From Microbacteriaceae bacterium (GTDB lineage: Bacteria; Actinomycetota; Actinomycetes; Actinomycetales; Microbacteriaceae), in NCBI GenBank assembly GCA_027490915.1, contig JAIXXG010000071.1, forward strand, positions 1 through 36,525: a DNA stretch of 36,525 nucleotides. The letters run 5' to 3'. A program made the translations under genes and the position numbers. Under the pieces are notes generated by a model. It did no database searches, was not told where the DNA came from, and saw only the letters and a list, made by a program, of their open reading frames with translations. This document shows, one piece after another, positions 23,716 through 31,495 of this stretch; the stretch's first letter is position 1; every line of letters begins with the position of its first letter.

Positions 23716-24855
23716 TCAGCCCTCGCAGCGCGGAAGCTCCTCGAGGTCGTCACCGTCGGCGATCGCCTCGAGCACCCCGATCGCCTCATCGAGCGTGCCG
23801 ACCGCGAACACCTCGAGACCGCTCGGGATGCTCCCCGCGACCTCCCCGCAGTTCGCCAGCGGAGCCAGGAACCAGTCGGCACCCGCGCCCACCGCGCCGT
23901 GCATCTTCTGCACGATCCCGCCGATCGGCCCGACGGTTCCGTCTGCCGCGATGGTGCCCGTGCCCGCCACCTCGGCCCCGCCCGCGAGCGAGTCCGGCGT
24001 GAGGGTGTCGATGATGCCGAGCGCGAACATCATGCCCGCGCTCGGACCGCCCACGTTCTCGAGCTCGATGGTCACCTCGAATGGGAAGACGTACTCGCCC
24101 GCGATGAGCACGCCGATGACGGGAACGCGCGGCTCGGCGTCGCTGAGCTGGGGGGTGACCTCGATGGTGCGCTCCGAGCCGTTGCGCAGGAGGGTGAGCG
24201 TCGCGGGCTCGGCCGTGCCGTTGTCGGCGATCGCGGCGCGCAGCGCCGTGACATCCCGAACCGGCTCGTCATTGACCTCGAGGATGATGTCGTCGCCGCG
24301 CACGACCCCCTCGGCCGGGCTGCCCTCGAGGGTCTCGACGACGCGCAGCTGGCTCTCGTAGGGCTCGCCGAGCGTGCGCAGCGCGGCGGCGATGGCCTCC
24401 TGCTGCGAGTTCTCCATGTCGATGCGGCTCTGCTCGCGGCGGTCCTCCGTGCTCACGCCGGGCGGGAACACCGCGTCGATCGGCACGACGGCCTGGCTGG
24501 GGTCGAGCCAGGCGCGGATGACCTCGAACCACGACGGCGGCTGCTCGCGGTTGCCGTAGATGGTCACGGTCGTGAGGCTCAGCGTGCCCGCGGTGTCGTA
24601 GGTGGGCTCGGTCGGGATCTCGATGAGCGGCACCTCCTCATCGCCGACGGTGACCGAGCCGAGGGTGTCGATGACGGGCCCGGGCCGCTCGATCACGTAG
24701 GGCGAGGGCAGCACGGCGAGGCCGAAGACGCCGAAGAGCGTCAACGACAGCAGCAGCCAGCCGACCCGGCGCCCGCGCTGGCGCGCGTCGACGACGATGG
24801 GGTCGTCGTGCGGGTCGACCGCGTCGCCACGGGCATCGACGGTGAACAGGCTCAC
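23716..24855 (-). CDS. Membrane-anchored PDZ / Lon-type serine protease (YlbL-like)
   Basis: 379 residues: a cytoplasmic start, one membrane helix (about 32-52), a PDZ domain (about 168-240) and a Lon-like proteolytic domain (about 245-370). The Ser-Lys dyad is visible as S272 in GGPSAGMMFALG and K317 in GGIVQKMHGA. The family includes Bacillus YlbL and M. tuberculosis Rv3194c, surface proteases involved in envelope or division control. The start is GTG at 24855 with GAGAGGAG upstream. It is divergent to the DUF2342 gene and precedes the UPF0182 gene, the same arrangement as in Mycobacterium. Confidence 0.88.
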   Translation of the reverse strand: MSLFTVDARGDAVDPHDDPIVVDARQRGRRVGWLLLSLTLFGVFGLAVLPSPYVIERPGPVIDTLGSVTVGDEEVPLIEIPTEPTYDTAGTLSLTTVTIYGNREQPPSWFEVIRAWLDPSQAVVPIDAVFPPGVSTEDRREQSRIDMENSQQEAIAAALRTLGEPYESQLRVVETLEGSPAEGVVRGDDIILEVNDEPVRDVTALRAAIADNGTAEPATLTLLRNGSERTIEVTPQLSDAEPRVPVIGVLIAGEYVFPFEVTIELENVGGPSAGMMFALGIIDTLTPDSLAGGAEVAGTGTIAADGTVGPIGGIVQKMHGAVGAGADWFLAPLANCGEVAGSIPSGLEVFAVGTLDEAIGVLEAIADGDDLEELPRCEG

Positions 24856-24974
24856 CGGGCTCCTCTCGGGGGCTCTGCGGGGCCGCGGAGGGCCTCGGGC
24901 GGGTGTTCGCCCACGGCGCAGAGCCGCGGGGGTCAGCCTAGGCGAAAACCCATCGGTCGCCGAGGCGTGCGCAC

Positions 24975-24980
24975 TAGCGT
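24975..24980 (+). promoter_or_regulatory. Leaderless -10 box of the DUF2342 gene
   Basis: TAGCGT, seven bases, then ATG. No ribosome-binding sequence of usual spacing. Confidence 0.5.
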
Positions 24981-24987
24981 AGGAATC

Positions 24988-26391
24988 ATGGCTGAGGATC
25001 CCCTAGGCGGGCCGGAGGACGAGTTCCGCGAGCTGCTGCGCCGCTTCCTGTCGGGGCAGGGCGACCTCGACCCCTCAAAGCTGGCGGGCGCCGCCGGGCT
25101 GCCGACCGACCCGCTGATGGTCGCGCGCCTCATGGGGCAGCTGCAGCGCGCGATGAACGCGAGCGGCGACGGCATCGACTGGCAACTGGCCCGCGACGAG
25201 GCCGGGCGCATCGCCGCCCAGGGCTCGATCCGCGCGAGCGCCGACGAACTCGACCAGCTGCGGCAGGCGCTCAACGTCGCCGCCCTCTGGCTCGACGAGG
25301 CCACGAGCATCACGCAACTGACGGCCGAGCCGACTCTCATCACGCGGGCGGACTGGGCGCGGCTCACGCTGCCGGTCTGGACCGAGCTCGCCGAGCCGGT
25401 CGCCACCTCGATCGCCGATTCGCTCACCTCCGCGCTCGATCAGCAGGTGCCGGAGGAGCTGAAGGGGATGATCGCCAACGCCGGCCAGCTGATGCGGTCG
25501 CTCGGCGGCACCCTGTTCGCCCTGCAGCTCGGGCACATCGTCGGCCAGCTCTCGGCCGAGGTCGTGTCGGGCGGCGACATCGGAATCCCGCTGCTGCCGG
25601 GCCGCGACGACACCGACGTGCAGGCCGCTCTGCTGCCGCAGAACCTCGCCGCGTTCGGCGCCGGGCTCGACATCGCCGCCGACCAGGTGCAGCTCTATCT
25701 CGCCGTGCGCGAGCTCGCGCACGCCCGGCTCTTCCGGCACGCCCGCTGGCTGCGGCAGCACCTCATCAGCGCCATCACCGACTACGCGCGCGGCATCACC
25801 ATCGACACCGCGCGCATCGAGTCGCTCGCCGCCGAGTTCGACCCCGCCAACCCCGAGAGCCTGCGCGAGGCCCTCACGAGCGGCGCGCTCATCCCGCCGA
25901 AGACCGAGTCGCAGGTGGCGGCGCTCGCGCGCCTCGAGACGACCCTGGCCCTCATCGAGGGCTGGGTCGATGTCGTCACGGCCCGGGCGACGGCCCGACT
26001 GCCGAAGGCCGACGCGGTCGCCGAGACCGTGCGCCGCCGGCGCGCCTCGGGCGGCCCCGCCGAGAGCGCGTTCGCCACGCTGGTCGGGCTCGAGCTGCGG
26101 CCGCGGCGCCTGCGCGAGGCTGCCGCGTTCTGGCAGCGCATCACCGACGAGGCCGGCGCCGACGCCCGCGACAGCCTCTGGGCGCACCCCGACCTGCTGC
26201 CGACCGCCGACGACATCGACGACCCCGCGCGCGTGCTCGCCGCGATCACCGGCGGCGGCGCGGCGGCTCCCGACGCGCTCGACGAGGCGCTCAGCGCGCT
26301 GCTCGCCGATGAGTCGGGCGACCGGCCGATCGAGCGCGGGCCGGGCGAGACGCCCGACGAGCCGGAGGGCTCGGGCAAGCCGACCGCCTGA
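24988..26391 (+). CDS. DUF2342 / zinc-metalloprotease-like protein (Rv3195-type)
   Basis: A 467-residue soluble protein of the actinobacterial zincin-like family next to the PDZ-Lon protease and UPF0182 genes. The expected metal-site helix reads LAVRELAHARLFRHARWL (238-255). Position 241 is Arg, so the classical HExxH is RExxH; from memory this R is usual for the family, with E242 and H245 kept. A long helical N-terminal half and an acidic, Pro-rich tail flank it. Peptidase activity is not established. The ATG at 24988 is leaderless. It is followed 69 bases later by the ThiF-like gene on the same strand. Confidence 0.82.
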   Translation: MAEDPLGGPEDEFRELLRRFLSGQGDLDPSKLAGAAGLPTDPLMVARLMGQLQRAMNASGDGIDWQLARDEAGRIAAQGSIRASADELDQLRQALNVAALWLDEATSITQLTAEPTLITRADWARLTLPVWTELAEPVATSIADSLTSALDQQVPEELKGMIANAGQLMRSLGGTLFALQLGHIVGQLSAEVVSGGDIGIPLLPGRDDTDVQAALLPQNLAAFGAGLDIAADQVQLYLAVRELAHARLFRHARWLRQHLISAITDYARGITIDTARIESLAAEFDPANPESLREALTSGALIPPKTESQVAALARLETTLALIEGWVDVVTARATARLPKADAVAETVRRRRASGGPAESAFATLVGLELRPRRLREAAAFWQRITDEAGADARDSLWAHPDLLPTADDIDDPARVLAAITGGGAAAPDALDEALSALLADESGDRPIERGPGETPDEPEGSGKPTA

Positions 26392-26460
26392 CGGCGAGCA
26401 TCCCCGTCGGGGTGTGGATCGCTCGCACGCCGCAGCGCGACCCCGCCCATCATGTGCGGC

Positions 26461-27387
26461 ATGACGACCGACTTCCCCGTGCTGCGCCTCGACCCCCGTC
26501 GCCCTCTGCTGTGGCGCGACCCGTCCACCCTGCAGGTCGGGGCCGACCCCGTGCTCGCCGTGCTCGCCGACGTCGATGACGCACGGCTGCGCCTGGTCGA
26601 GTCGCTCGCGGTGGGCGTGACGCGTGAGCGGCTGCTCCAGCTCGCCGAGCACCTCGGCGTGCGGAGCACGCAGGTCGACGCGCTGCTGACCGGGCTGGAG
26701 GGGGCGCTGCGTTCCGACGACACGGGCGCGAGCATCGGCGCTGGCGAGCTCACCGGGGCCGCCGCGCAGCCCCTGGCCGTCGTGGGCCGCGGGGTCGGCG
26801 CCGAGCGGGTCGCGGCGGTGCTGGCCGAGGCAGGGCATCCGATCGCCCTCCTCACCCCCGCAGCCGACCTGCCGCGCCCGCGCCGGGCGGCCGCCGTGCT
26901 GGTCAGCACGCACGTCGTCGACCCGCACGAGCACGCTCGCTGGCTGCGGCGCGACGTGCCGCACCTGCCCATCGTCTTCAGCGAGGTCGCCGTGACGGTC
27001 GGCCCGCTCGTGCTGCCCGGCGCGAGCCCGTGCCTCGTCTGCGTCGAACGGCAGCGCGCCCGCCACGACCCCGCGCGCGCGGCGATCGCCGCGCAGCTGT
27101 GGGGCGCTCCGGCCGCCGCCGAGACGCCGACCCTCGCCCTCGAGGCCGCTCTCATCGCCCGCGGGATGCTGCGCTCGCGCTCGACCGCGACGAGCGTGCG
27201 CCTCGACGCCGAGACGGCGACCCGCACCGCCCAGGCGTGGCAGCGCGACGTCGACTGCACCTGCCGCGGGTTCAGCCCTCGCGCGGAGCCCGCAGCTCGT
27301 CGAGAAACCGACTCGGAGCCCGCTCGGCCCGCGCCGCCGACGGCCGCTCGGCCCACGACAGCGCGAGCTCTCGCCGCGCGCGCGTGA
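26461..27387 (+). CDS. ThiF/cyclodehydratase-like protein (TOMM leader-binding type), C-terminus overlapping uvrD2
   Basis: A 308-residue protein related to the E1-like partner proteins of azol(in)e peptide synthesis (bacteriocin cyclodehydratase domain). It has a winged-helix-like N-terminus (about 40-80), a Rossmann-like segment (PLAVVGRGVGAERVAAVLAEAG) and two cysteine pairs, PCLVC and DCTC, that could hold zinc. No ATP-grasp, YcaO or precursor peptide gene is nearby. The gene occupies the position of Rv3196 in the conserved cluster, so a housekeeping role is more likely than bacteriocin synthesis. ATG 26461 is preferred over 26452; neither has a ribosome-binding site. The last 38 codons overlap the convergent uvrD2 gene and encode an Ala/Arg/Pro-rich tail. 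Confidence 0.72.
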   Translation: MTTDFPVLRLDPRRPLLWRDPSTLQVGADPVLAVLADVDDARLRLVESLAVGVTRERLLQLAEHLGVRSTQVDALLTGLEGALRSDDTGASIGAGELTGAAAQPLAVVGRGVGAERVAAVLAEAGHPIALLTPAADLPRPRRAAAVLVSTHVVDPHEHARWLRRDVPHLPIVFSEVAVTVGPLVLPGASPCLVCVERQRARHDPARAAIAAQLWGAPAAAETPTLALEAALIARGMLRSRSTATSVRLDAETATRTAQAWQRDVDCTCRGFSPRAEPAARRETDSEPARPAPPTAARPTTARALAARA

Positions 27388-28990
27388 TGCCGACATAGAG
27401 CAGGCGGCGCTCCTCATCGATCGCCTCGAGCCCCTGGGCGAACACGATCGGCAGCAGCCCCTCGGCGAGGCCCACCAGGTGCACGACGTCCCACTCCAGA
27501 CCCTTCGCGGCGTGGATGGTCGAGAGGGTCACCGCCGAGCGGGTGGGGGCGTGCTGCTGCTCCTGGCGCCGCAGCAGCTCGCGCACGAACACGGGCAGGG
27601 TCGTGCCCGCGGGCGCCTCCTCGGCGAGCGTCAGCAGGGCGGTGAGCGACTCCCACCGGGCACGCTCGGCGCCGCCGCCCGCGGGCGGGTCCTGCTGCCA
27701 GCCGAGCCCGCGCAGCACATCGCTGACGCTCTTGAAGAGGGGCTCGTCGGTGATCGCGATCGACGCGCCGCGCAGCAGCAGGATCGCCTGCCGCACCTCC
27801 GGCTGATCGAAGTAGCGGCTGTCGGCGCGCGACTGCACCGGCACGCCCTGCCGGGCGAGTGCCGCCTCGAGGGCGATGGACTGCGTGTTGATGCGGTACA
27901 GCACAGCGATCGACTCGGGCGGGGTGCCGGCCGCGATGCGGCGGGCGATCGACTCGGCCACCGCGGCGGCCTCGGCCGCGTCGTCGGAGAAGCGCGTGAC
28001 GGTCGGCTCGGCACCGCGGGCGCCCTCGTCGCCCGCCGCGCGCAGCGTCAAGGCGCCCGGTCGACCGCGCATGAGCCGGTTCGCGAGCTGCACGACCGGC
28101 GTCGACGAGCGGTAGTTGGTGTCGAGGCGCACGATGCGGGCATCCGGGTACTCGGTGCCGAACCGCACGAGGTAGTCGCTCGTGGCCCCGGCGAACGAGT
28201 AGATCGTCTGCGAGGCGTCGCCCACCACGCACAGCTCGCGCCGCCCGCCGAGCCACAGCGTCAGCAGATCGTGCTGCAGCGGCGAGACGTCTTGATACTC
28301 GTCGACGACGAAGAAGCGGTACTGCGCCCGCACCTCCTCCGCCACGCGCGGCTCGGCCTCGATCATGCCGGCCGTCGCGAGCAGCACGTCCTCGAAGTCG
28401 ATCTGGCGCCGCTCGTCCTTCAGCCGCTCGTACTCCTGCTGCAGGCTCGCCATGGCATCCACCGTCAGGCGGCCCGGCAGCGGGCGGCTCGCGGCCTGCC
28501 GGGCGTAGGCGTCGATCGAGAGCCGCGAGACCTTGCGCCACTCGATCTCGGCGGCGGCATCCCGCAGCGCCGCGGTGTCGAGGCCGAGCTTGAGCGACGA
28601 CGAGGCCTGGCCGAGCAGGGCGCCCTTGCTGTCGAGCACGCGCGGCGGGGTTCCGCCGACCACGGTCGGCCAGAAGTAGTGCAGCTGACGCAGCGCGGCC
28701 GAGTGGAAGGTGCGCGCCGCGACGCCCTCGGCGCCCAGGGCGCGCAGCCGGCCGAGCAGCTCGCCGGCGGCGCGCGTCGTGAAGGTCAGCGCCATGACGC
28801 GGCGCGGGTCGTAGGCGCCGGTCGCGACCCCGTAGGCGATGCGGTGCGTGATCGCGCGCGTCTTGCCGGTGCCGGCACCCGCGAGCACGCAGACCGGGCC
28901 GAGCAGGGCCTCAGCCACCTGCCGCTGCTCGTCGTCGAGGGCGGCGAGCAGGCGGTCGGCCGCCGGGGCGGAAGGGGCGGACTCGCTCAC
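27272..28990 (-). CDS. uvrD2: UvrD2-type ATP-dependent DNA helicase (superfamily 1)
   Basis: A 572-residue 3'-5' SF1 helicase. Motifs in order: Q motif near 20 (LDDEQRQVAEA), Walker A GAGTGKT (K43), TFTTRAAGEL (Ia), VVDEYQDVSPLQ (II), VGDASQTIYSFAGA (III), LDTNYRSS (IV), STIHAAKGLEWDVVHL (V) and LLYVGITRARRELALSWA (VI). The protein ends soon after motif VI. M. tuberculosis UvrD2 is longer and carries an HRDC domain and a tetracysteine segment, which are absent here. The start is GTG at 28990, overlapping the nudC stop as GTGA, so the two are translationally coupled. The 3' end overlaps the ThiF-like gene by 116 bases. Confidence 0.88.
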   Translation of the reverse strand: MSESAPSAPAADRLLAALDDEQRQVAEALLGPVCVLAGAGTGKTRAITHRIAYGVATGAYDPRRVMALTFTTRAAGELLGRLRALGAEGVAARTFHSAALRQLHYFWPTVVGGTPPRVLDSKGALLGQASSSLKLGLDTAALRDAAAEIEWRKVSRLSIDAYARQAASRPLPGRLTVDAMASLQQEYERLKDERRQIDFEDVLLATAGMIEAEPRVAEEVRAQYRFFVVDEYQDVSPLQHDLLTLWLGGRRELCVVGDASQTIYSFAGATSDYLVRFGTEYPDARIVRLDTNYRSSTPVVQLANRLMRGRPGALTLRAAGDEGARGAEPTVTRFSDDAAEAAAVAESIARRIAAGTPPESIAVLYRINTQSIALEAALARQGVPVQSRADSRYFDQPEVRQAILLLRGASIAITDEPLFKSVSDVLRGLGWQQDPPAGGGAERARWESLTALLTLAEEAPAGTTLPVFVRELLRRQEQQHAPTRSAVTLSTIHAAKGLEWDVVHLVGLAEGLLPIVFAQGLEAIDEERRLLYVGITRARRELALSWAERPSAARAERAPSRFLDELRAPREG

Positions 28991-29937
28991 GGCGCGTCCA
29001 GCGGCCCGCCGAACCAGTCCTCGATGATGGCGCGGGCGATCGAGGTGCGGCCCGGCAGCAGGATCTCGCCGAGGCTCGCCGCCAGCTCGTCGCGGCTGAA
29101 CCAGCGCAGGTCGAGGATCTCGGAGCCGTCGGGCCGCAGCTCGTTCGCGTGCTGCGGGTCGAGGCGCGCGCGAAAGCCGAGCATGAGGGATGCGGGGAAC
29201 GGCCACGGCTGCGACCCGAGGTACACCGGCTCGATGACGCGCAGCCCGGCCTCCTCGTGCACCTCGCGCACCACCGCCGCCTCGAGCGACTCGCCGGGCT
29301 CGACGAAGCCCGCGAGCAGCGAGAAGCGGTTCGACTCCCACAGCGCGTTGCTGCCCAGCACGAGCCGGTCGTCGGCATCGGTGACGCCGACGATGATCGC
29401 GGCGTCGGTGCGCGGGAAGATCTCGGCGCCGGTCTCGACGTCGACCCGCACCCAGCCCGCCTTGGTCGAGACCGTGGGGTTGCCGGTGCGCGGCGAGAAC
29501 TGGTGGGTCGCGTGCCAGTTGGCCATGCCGAGCGCCTCGATCGCGAGGCCCGCATCCCGATCCCCGAGGCGGTGGCCGAGCGTGCGCGGGGAGGCCCAGC
29601 GCGTGACATCGGGCTCGAGGGCCGGCCCGCTCGCGTCGTCGAGCATGACGGCCGTGACGGGCGTTCCGGCGGGCGCGTCGGCCTCGGCGTCGAGCGTTCG
29701 CCCGAGATAGACCCGCAGGGCGTCGGCGGGGGCGGCATCCCACGGCAGCAGGGCGAGCCGGGGGGCCGTGGCCGCATCCCCCTCGGCGAGAAGCACCTCG
29801 CCCCGCCAGACCGCGATGATGCGGGCCGCCGGATCGGCCGCGAACTCATCGAACAGCGACGGGCGGGCGCGCCGGGTGTCGTCGCGATCGATGCGGTAGC
29901 GCGAGAGCGGCAGGGTCGCGGTCAGCGAACGATGCAT
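28987..29937 (-). CDS. nudC: NudC-like NAD(H) pyrophosphatase, zinc ribbon cysteines lost
   Basis: A 316-residue Nudix hydrolase expected to split NADH/NAD+ to NMN and AMP, and possibly remove NAD caps from RNA. The Nudix box is complete at 210-232 (G, E216, R224-E225, E228-E229, G231). The NudC-specific SQPWPFPAS follows at 242-250. The usual four-cysteine zinc ribbon between the N-domain and the Nudix domain is recognisable by position (NWHATHQFSPRTGNPT ... GWVRVDVETG), but all Cys positions are Ser, Thr, Asp or similar. Zinc is therefore probably not bound, although catalysis could remain. Same neighbours as Rv3199c. Confidence 0.85.
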   Translation of the reverse strand: MHRSLTATLPLSRYRIDRDDTRRARPSLFDEFAADPAARIIAVWRGEVLLAEGDAATAPRLALLPWDAAPADALRVYLGRTLDAEADAPAGTPVTAVMLDDASGPALEPDVTRWASPRTLGHRLGDRDAGLAIEALGMANWHATHQFSPRTGNPTVSTKAGWVRVDVETGAEIFPRTDAAIIVGVTDADDRLVLGSNALWESNRFSLLAGFVEPGESLEAAVVREVHEEAGLRVIEPVYLGSQPWPFPASLMLGFRARLDPQHANELRPDGSEILDLRWFSRDELAASLGEILLPGRTSIARAIIEDWFGGPLDAP

Positions 29938-29953
29938 CGTCGACCCTCTCGGC

Positions 29954-29992
29954 GCGGTGGGGTGTGCAGGCGGTGGGTGTGCAGGGCGGTGG
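29954..29992. repeat. Direct repeat in the nudC upstream region
   Basis: GCGGTGGGGTGTGCAG (29954-29969), GCGGTGGGTGTGCAG (29970-29984) and a partial third copy to 29992. It lies between nudC and the divergent phosphotransferase-like gene. It may be slippage or a binding array. Confidence 0.7.
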
Positions 29993-30082
29993 CTCGGCCG
30001 CGGCCGGGCACGTGCTCGCCGGGCGGCTTGGGTGGTCTCGCCGCCATCGCGTGGCGCGAGCCCGAAGCGCACGGTAGCGACC

Positions 30083-30088
30083 TACCCT
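30083..30088 (+). promoter_or_regulatory. Leaderless -10 box of the phosphotransferase-like gene
   Basis: TACCCT, six bases, then ATG at 30095. Confidence 0.52.
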
Positions 30089-30094
30089 GAGAGC

Positions 30095-31102
30095 ATGGCC
30101 CGCCGCTCGCCCCTCACTCTAGCCGCGCTCGCCACGGCGGCCGTGCCGGGGCTCGACGTCGCCAGCGCGGCGCCGCTGGGCGGAACGGGCGGCGAGGTCG
30201 ACTCGGCCCTGCTCGGGGCGCGCGACGGCCGCACGCTCGTGATCCGGGTTCCGCGCACCCCCGCCGCCGAGAGCGAGCAGTCGGCCGATCTCGTGGCGAT
30301 CCGCGCGCTGAGCGACGGTGTGCGCGCCCGCCTTCCGTTCGGGGTGCCCCGGATGCTCGGCCAGACGCCCATCGACGGCACGCGCGCGATCGTCTCGGAG
30401 TTCGTCGATGGCACTCCCCTGCGCCTCGCCGCCATGACGCCGGGCCTCGCCGCGTCGGTGGGCCGCGCGGTGGCGGCGATCCACGCGCTGCCGACGAGCG
30501 TCGTCGCCGACGTCGGGCTGCCGCAGCTGCGCGCCATCGATGTGATGCGCGAGGCCGTCACCACGCTCGACCGCGCGGCGGCGACGGGGCTCGTTCCGGC
30601 GGCTCTGCTGCAGCGCTGGGAGCGCGCGGCCGACGACAGCGGCCTGTGGCAGTTCACCCCGACCGTCGTCAACGGCTCGCTGGGCGCCTCATCGTTCCTC
30701 GCTGTCGGCGACTCGGTGACGGGCCTGCTCGGCTGGGCGCGCCTGCACGTCGGCGACCCCGCCCGCGACCTGTTCTGGCTGCTCGGCGCCGACGACCCCG
30801 AGCTGCCCGAGATCGCCTTCGACGCCTACCACCAGGCGCGCGGGGTGCACGACCGCGACATCGCGCGCCGGGCGACCTTCGCCGCCGAGCTCGAGCTGGC
30901 CCGCTGGCTGCTGCACGGCGCCGACCGCCGCTCGACCGAGATCGTCGACGATGCGGTCGGGATGCTGCACGCCCTGCTCGACCGCGTCAGCGGTGACCTC
31001 GTGCACCCGCTCGCGAGCGAGCCGGCGGCCGCGGTCGGCATGGCCGAGGTCGATGACCTACTCGAGCGCGGGGTGCCGCGCGGCCCCGGTTCGGCCGCCT
31101 GA
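30095..31102 (+). CDS. Aminoglycoside-phosphotransferase-fold protein with altered catalytic loop
   Basis: A 335-residue protein with the APH/choline-kinase outline: an N-lobe with TLVIRVPR (the Lys position appears to be Arg), then RAIVSEFVDGTPL (hinge), a helical C-lobe, and GDPARDLFWLL, which carries the metal-binding Asp (D221). The catalytic loop, normally HGD in this family, reads VVNGSLGASSF (NGS at 193-195), so the catalytic base is missing. It is thus probably a pseudokinase or binding protein, not an antibiotic-resistance enzyme. In many actinobacteria such a gene accompanies uvrD2/nudC (recalled). It is divergent from nudC. Confidence 0.78.
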   Translation: MARRSPLTLAALATAAVPGLDVASAAPLGGTGGEVDSALLGARDGRTLVIRVPRTPAAESEQSADLVAIRALSDGVRARLPFGVPRMLGQTPIDGTRAIVSEFVDGTPLRLAAMTPGLAASVGRAVAAIHALPTSVVADVGLPQLRAIDVMREAVTTLDRAAATGLVPAALLQRWERAADDSGLWQFTPTVVNGSLGASSFLAVGDSVTGLLGWARLHVGDPARDLFWLLGADDPELPEIAFDAYHQARGVHDRDIARRATFAAELELARWLLHGADRRSTEIVDDAVGMLHALLDRVSGDLVHPLASEPAAAVGMAEVDDLLERGVPRGPGSAA

Positions 31103-31115
31103 GCCGCTACGCAGA

Positions 31116-31131
31116 GCGGGCGGCGGCCCGC
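31116..31131. terminator. Small GC hairpin between convergent genes
   Basis: GCGGGC-GGCG-GCCCGC, 14 bases after the phosphotransferase-like stop and before the end of the convergent 87-residue gene. Possible weak bidirectional terminator. Confidence 0.35.
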
Positions 31132-31140
31132 ACCGGCTGA

Positions 31141-31404
31141 CTAGGCGGCGCCGTGGGCGCGGGCGATGATGGTGCGGGCGCGCTGCAGTGCGCGGACGAG
31201 CTCCGACTGGCGCACGCCCAGCTCTTGACTGACGTCGCTGTAGGTGCGGCCCTGCAGCAGCACGCCGGTGGCGGGCGCCACCAGGTCGTGCGGCAGGGCG
31301 GCGATCGACGCCTCGAGGGTCGGGCGGTCGAGTGCGGCGACGAGCTGCTCGAGGTGAGCATCCGCGTGCTCGGTGACATCGAGGTCGAAGTCGTCGTCGC
31401 GCAT
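31141..31404 (-). CDS. 87-residue sigma-region-4-like helix-turn-helix protein
   Basis: A small acidic-N-terminal protein (MRDDDFDLDVTEHADAH). Its second half (GRTYSDVSQELGVRQSELVRALQRARTIIARA) resembles sigma factor region 4 or another simple helix-turn-helix. There is no region 2, so it is not a full sigma factor; it may be a DNA-binding accessory protein. The ATG at 31404 has GGAGA about 5 bases upstream. It sits downstream of the permease gene on the same strand, but a hairpin separates them. The function is not known. Confidence 0.62.
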   Translation of the reverse strand: MRDDDFDLDVTEHADAHLEQLVAALDRPTLEASIAALPHDLVAPATGVLLQGRTYSDVSQELGVRQSELVRALQRARTIIARAHGAA

Positions 31405-31441
31405 GGGGTTCTCCGTCTCTCTCGCCCCGCCTCTCGGGGGT

Positions 31442-31473
31442 GCGGGGGCGACCGCCTCGGCGATCGCCCCCGC
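31442..31473 (-). terminator. Hairpin after the permease gene
   Basis: GCGGGGGCGA with TCGCCCCCGC around a 12-base loop that can pair further inside. It begins about 20 bases after the permease stop on the minus strand. No T-run. Confidence 0.5.
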
Positions 31474-31495
31474 GGGGTGCTGCACGCTCAGCGGA

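Noticed and set aside
20657-24361. A 1234-codon rightward frame opposite the UPF0182 and PDZ-Lon genes
   Set aside because: It spans two clearly recognised leftward genes and their gap, with shadow composition and no motif.
23899-24987. Possible N-terminal extension of the DUF2342 gene
   Set aside because: The extension is antisense to the PDZ-Lon gene and of shadow composition. The leaderless ATG at 24988 begins the recognisable family sequence.
26461-27387. A bacteriocin (azoline peptide) biosynthetic cluster
   Set aside because: Only one cyclodehydratase-like protein is present; there is no YcaO protein, dehydrogenase, precursor peptide or exporter, and the gene belongs to a conserved housekeeping neighbourhood.
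30095-31102. Aminoglycoside or macrolide resistance kinase
   Set aside because: The catalytic HGD motif is replaced by NGS, and the neighbours are DNA repair and Nudix genes.
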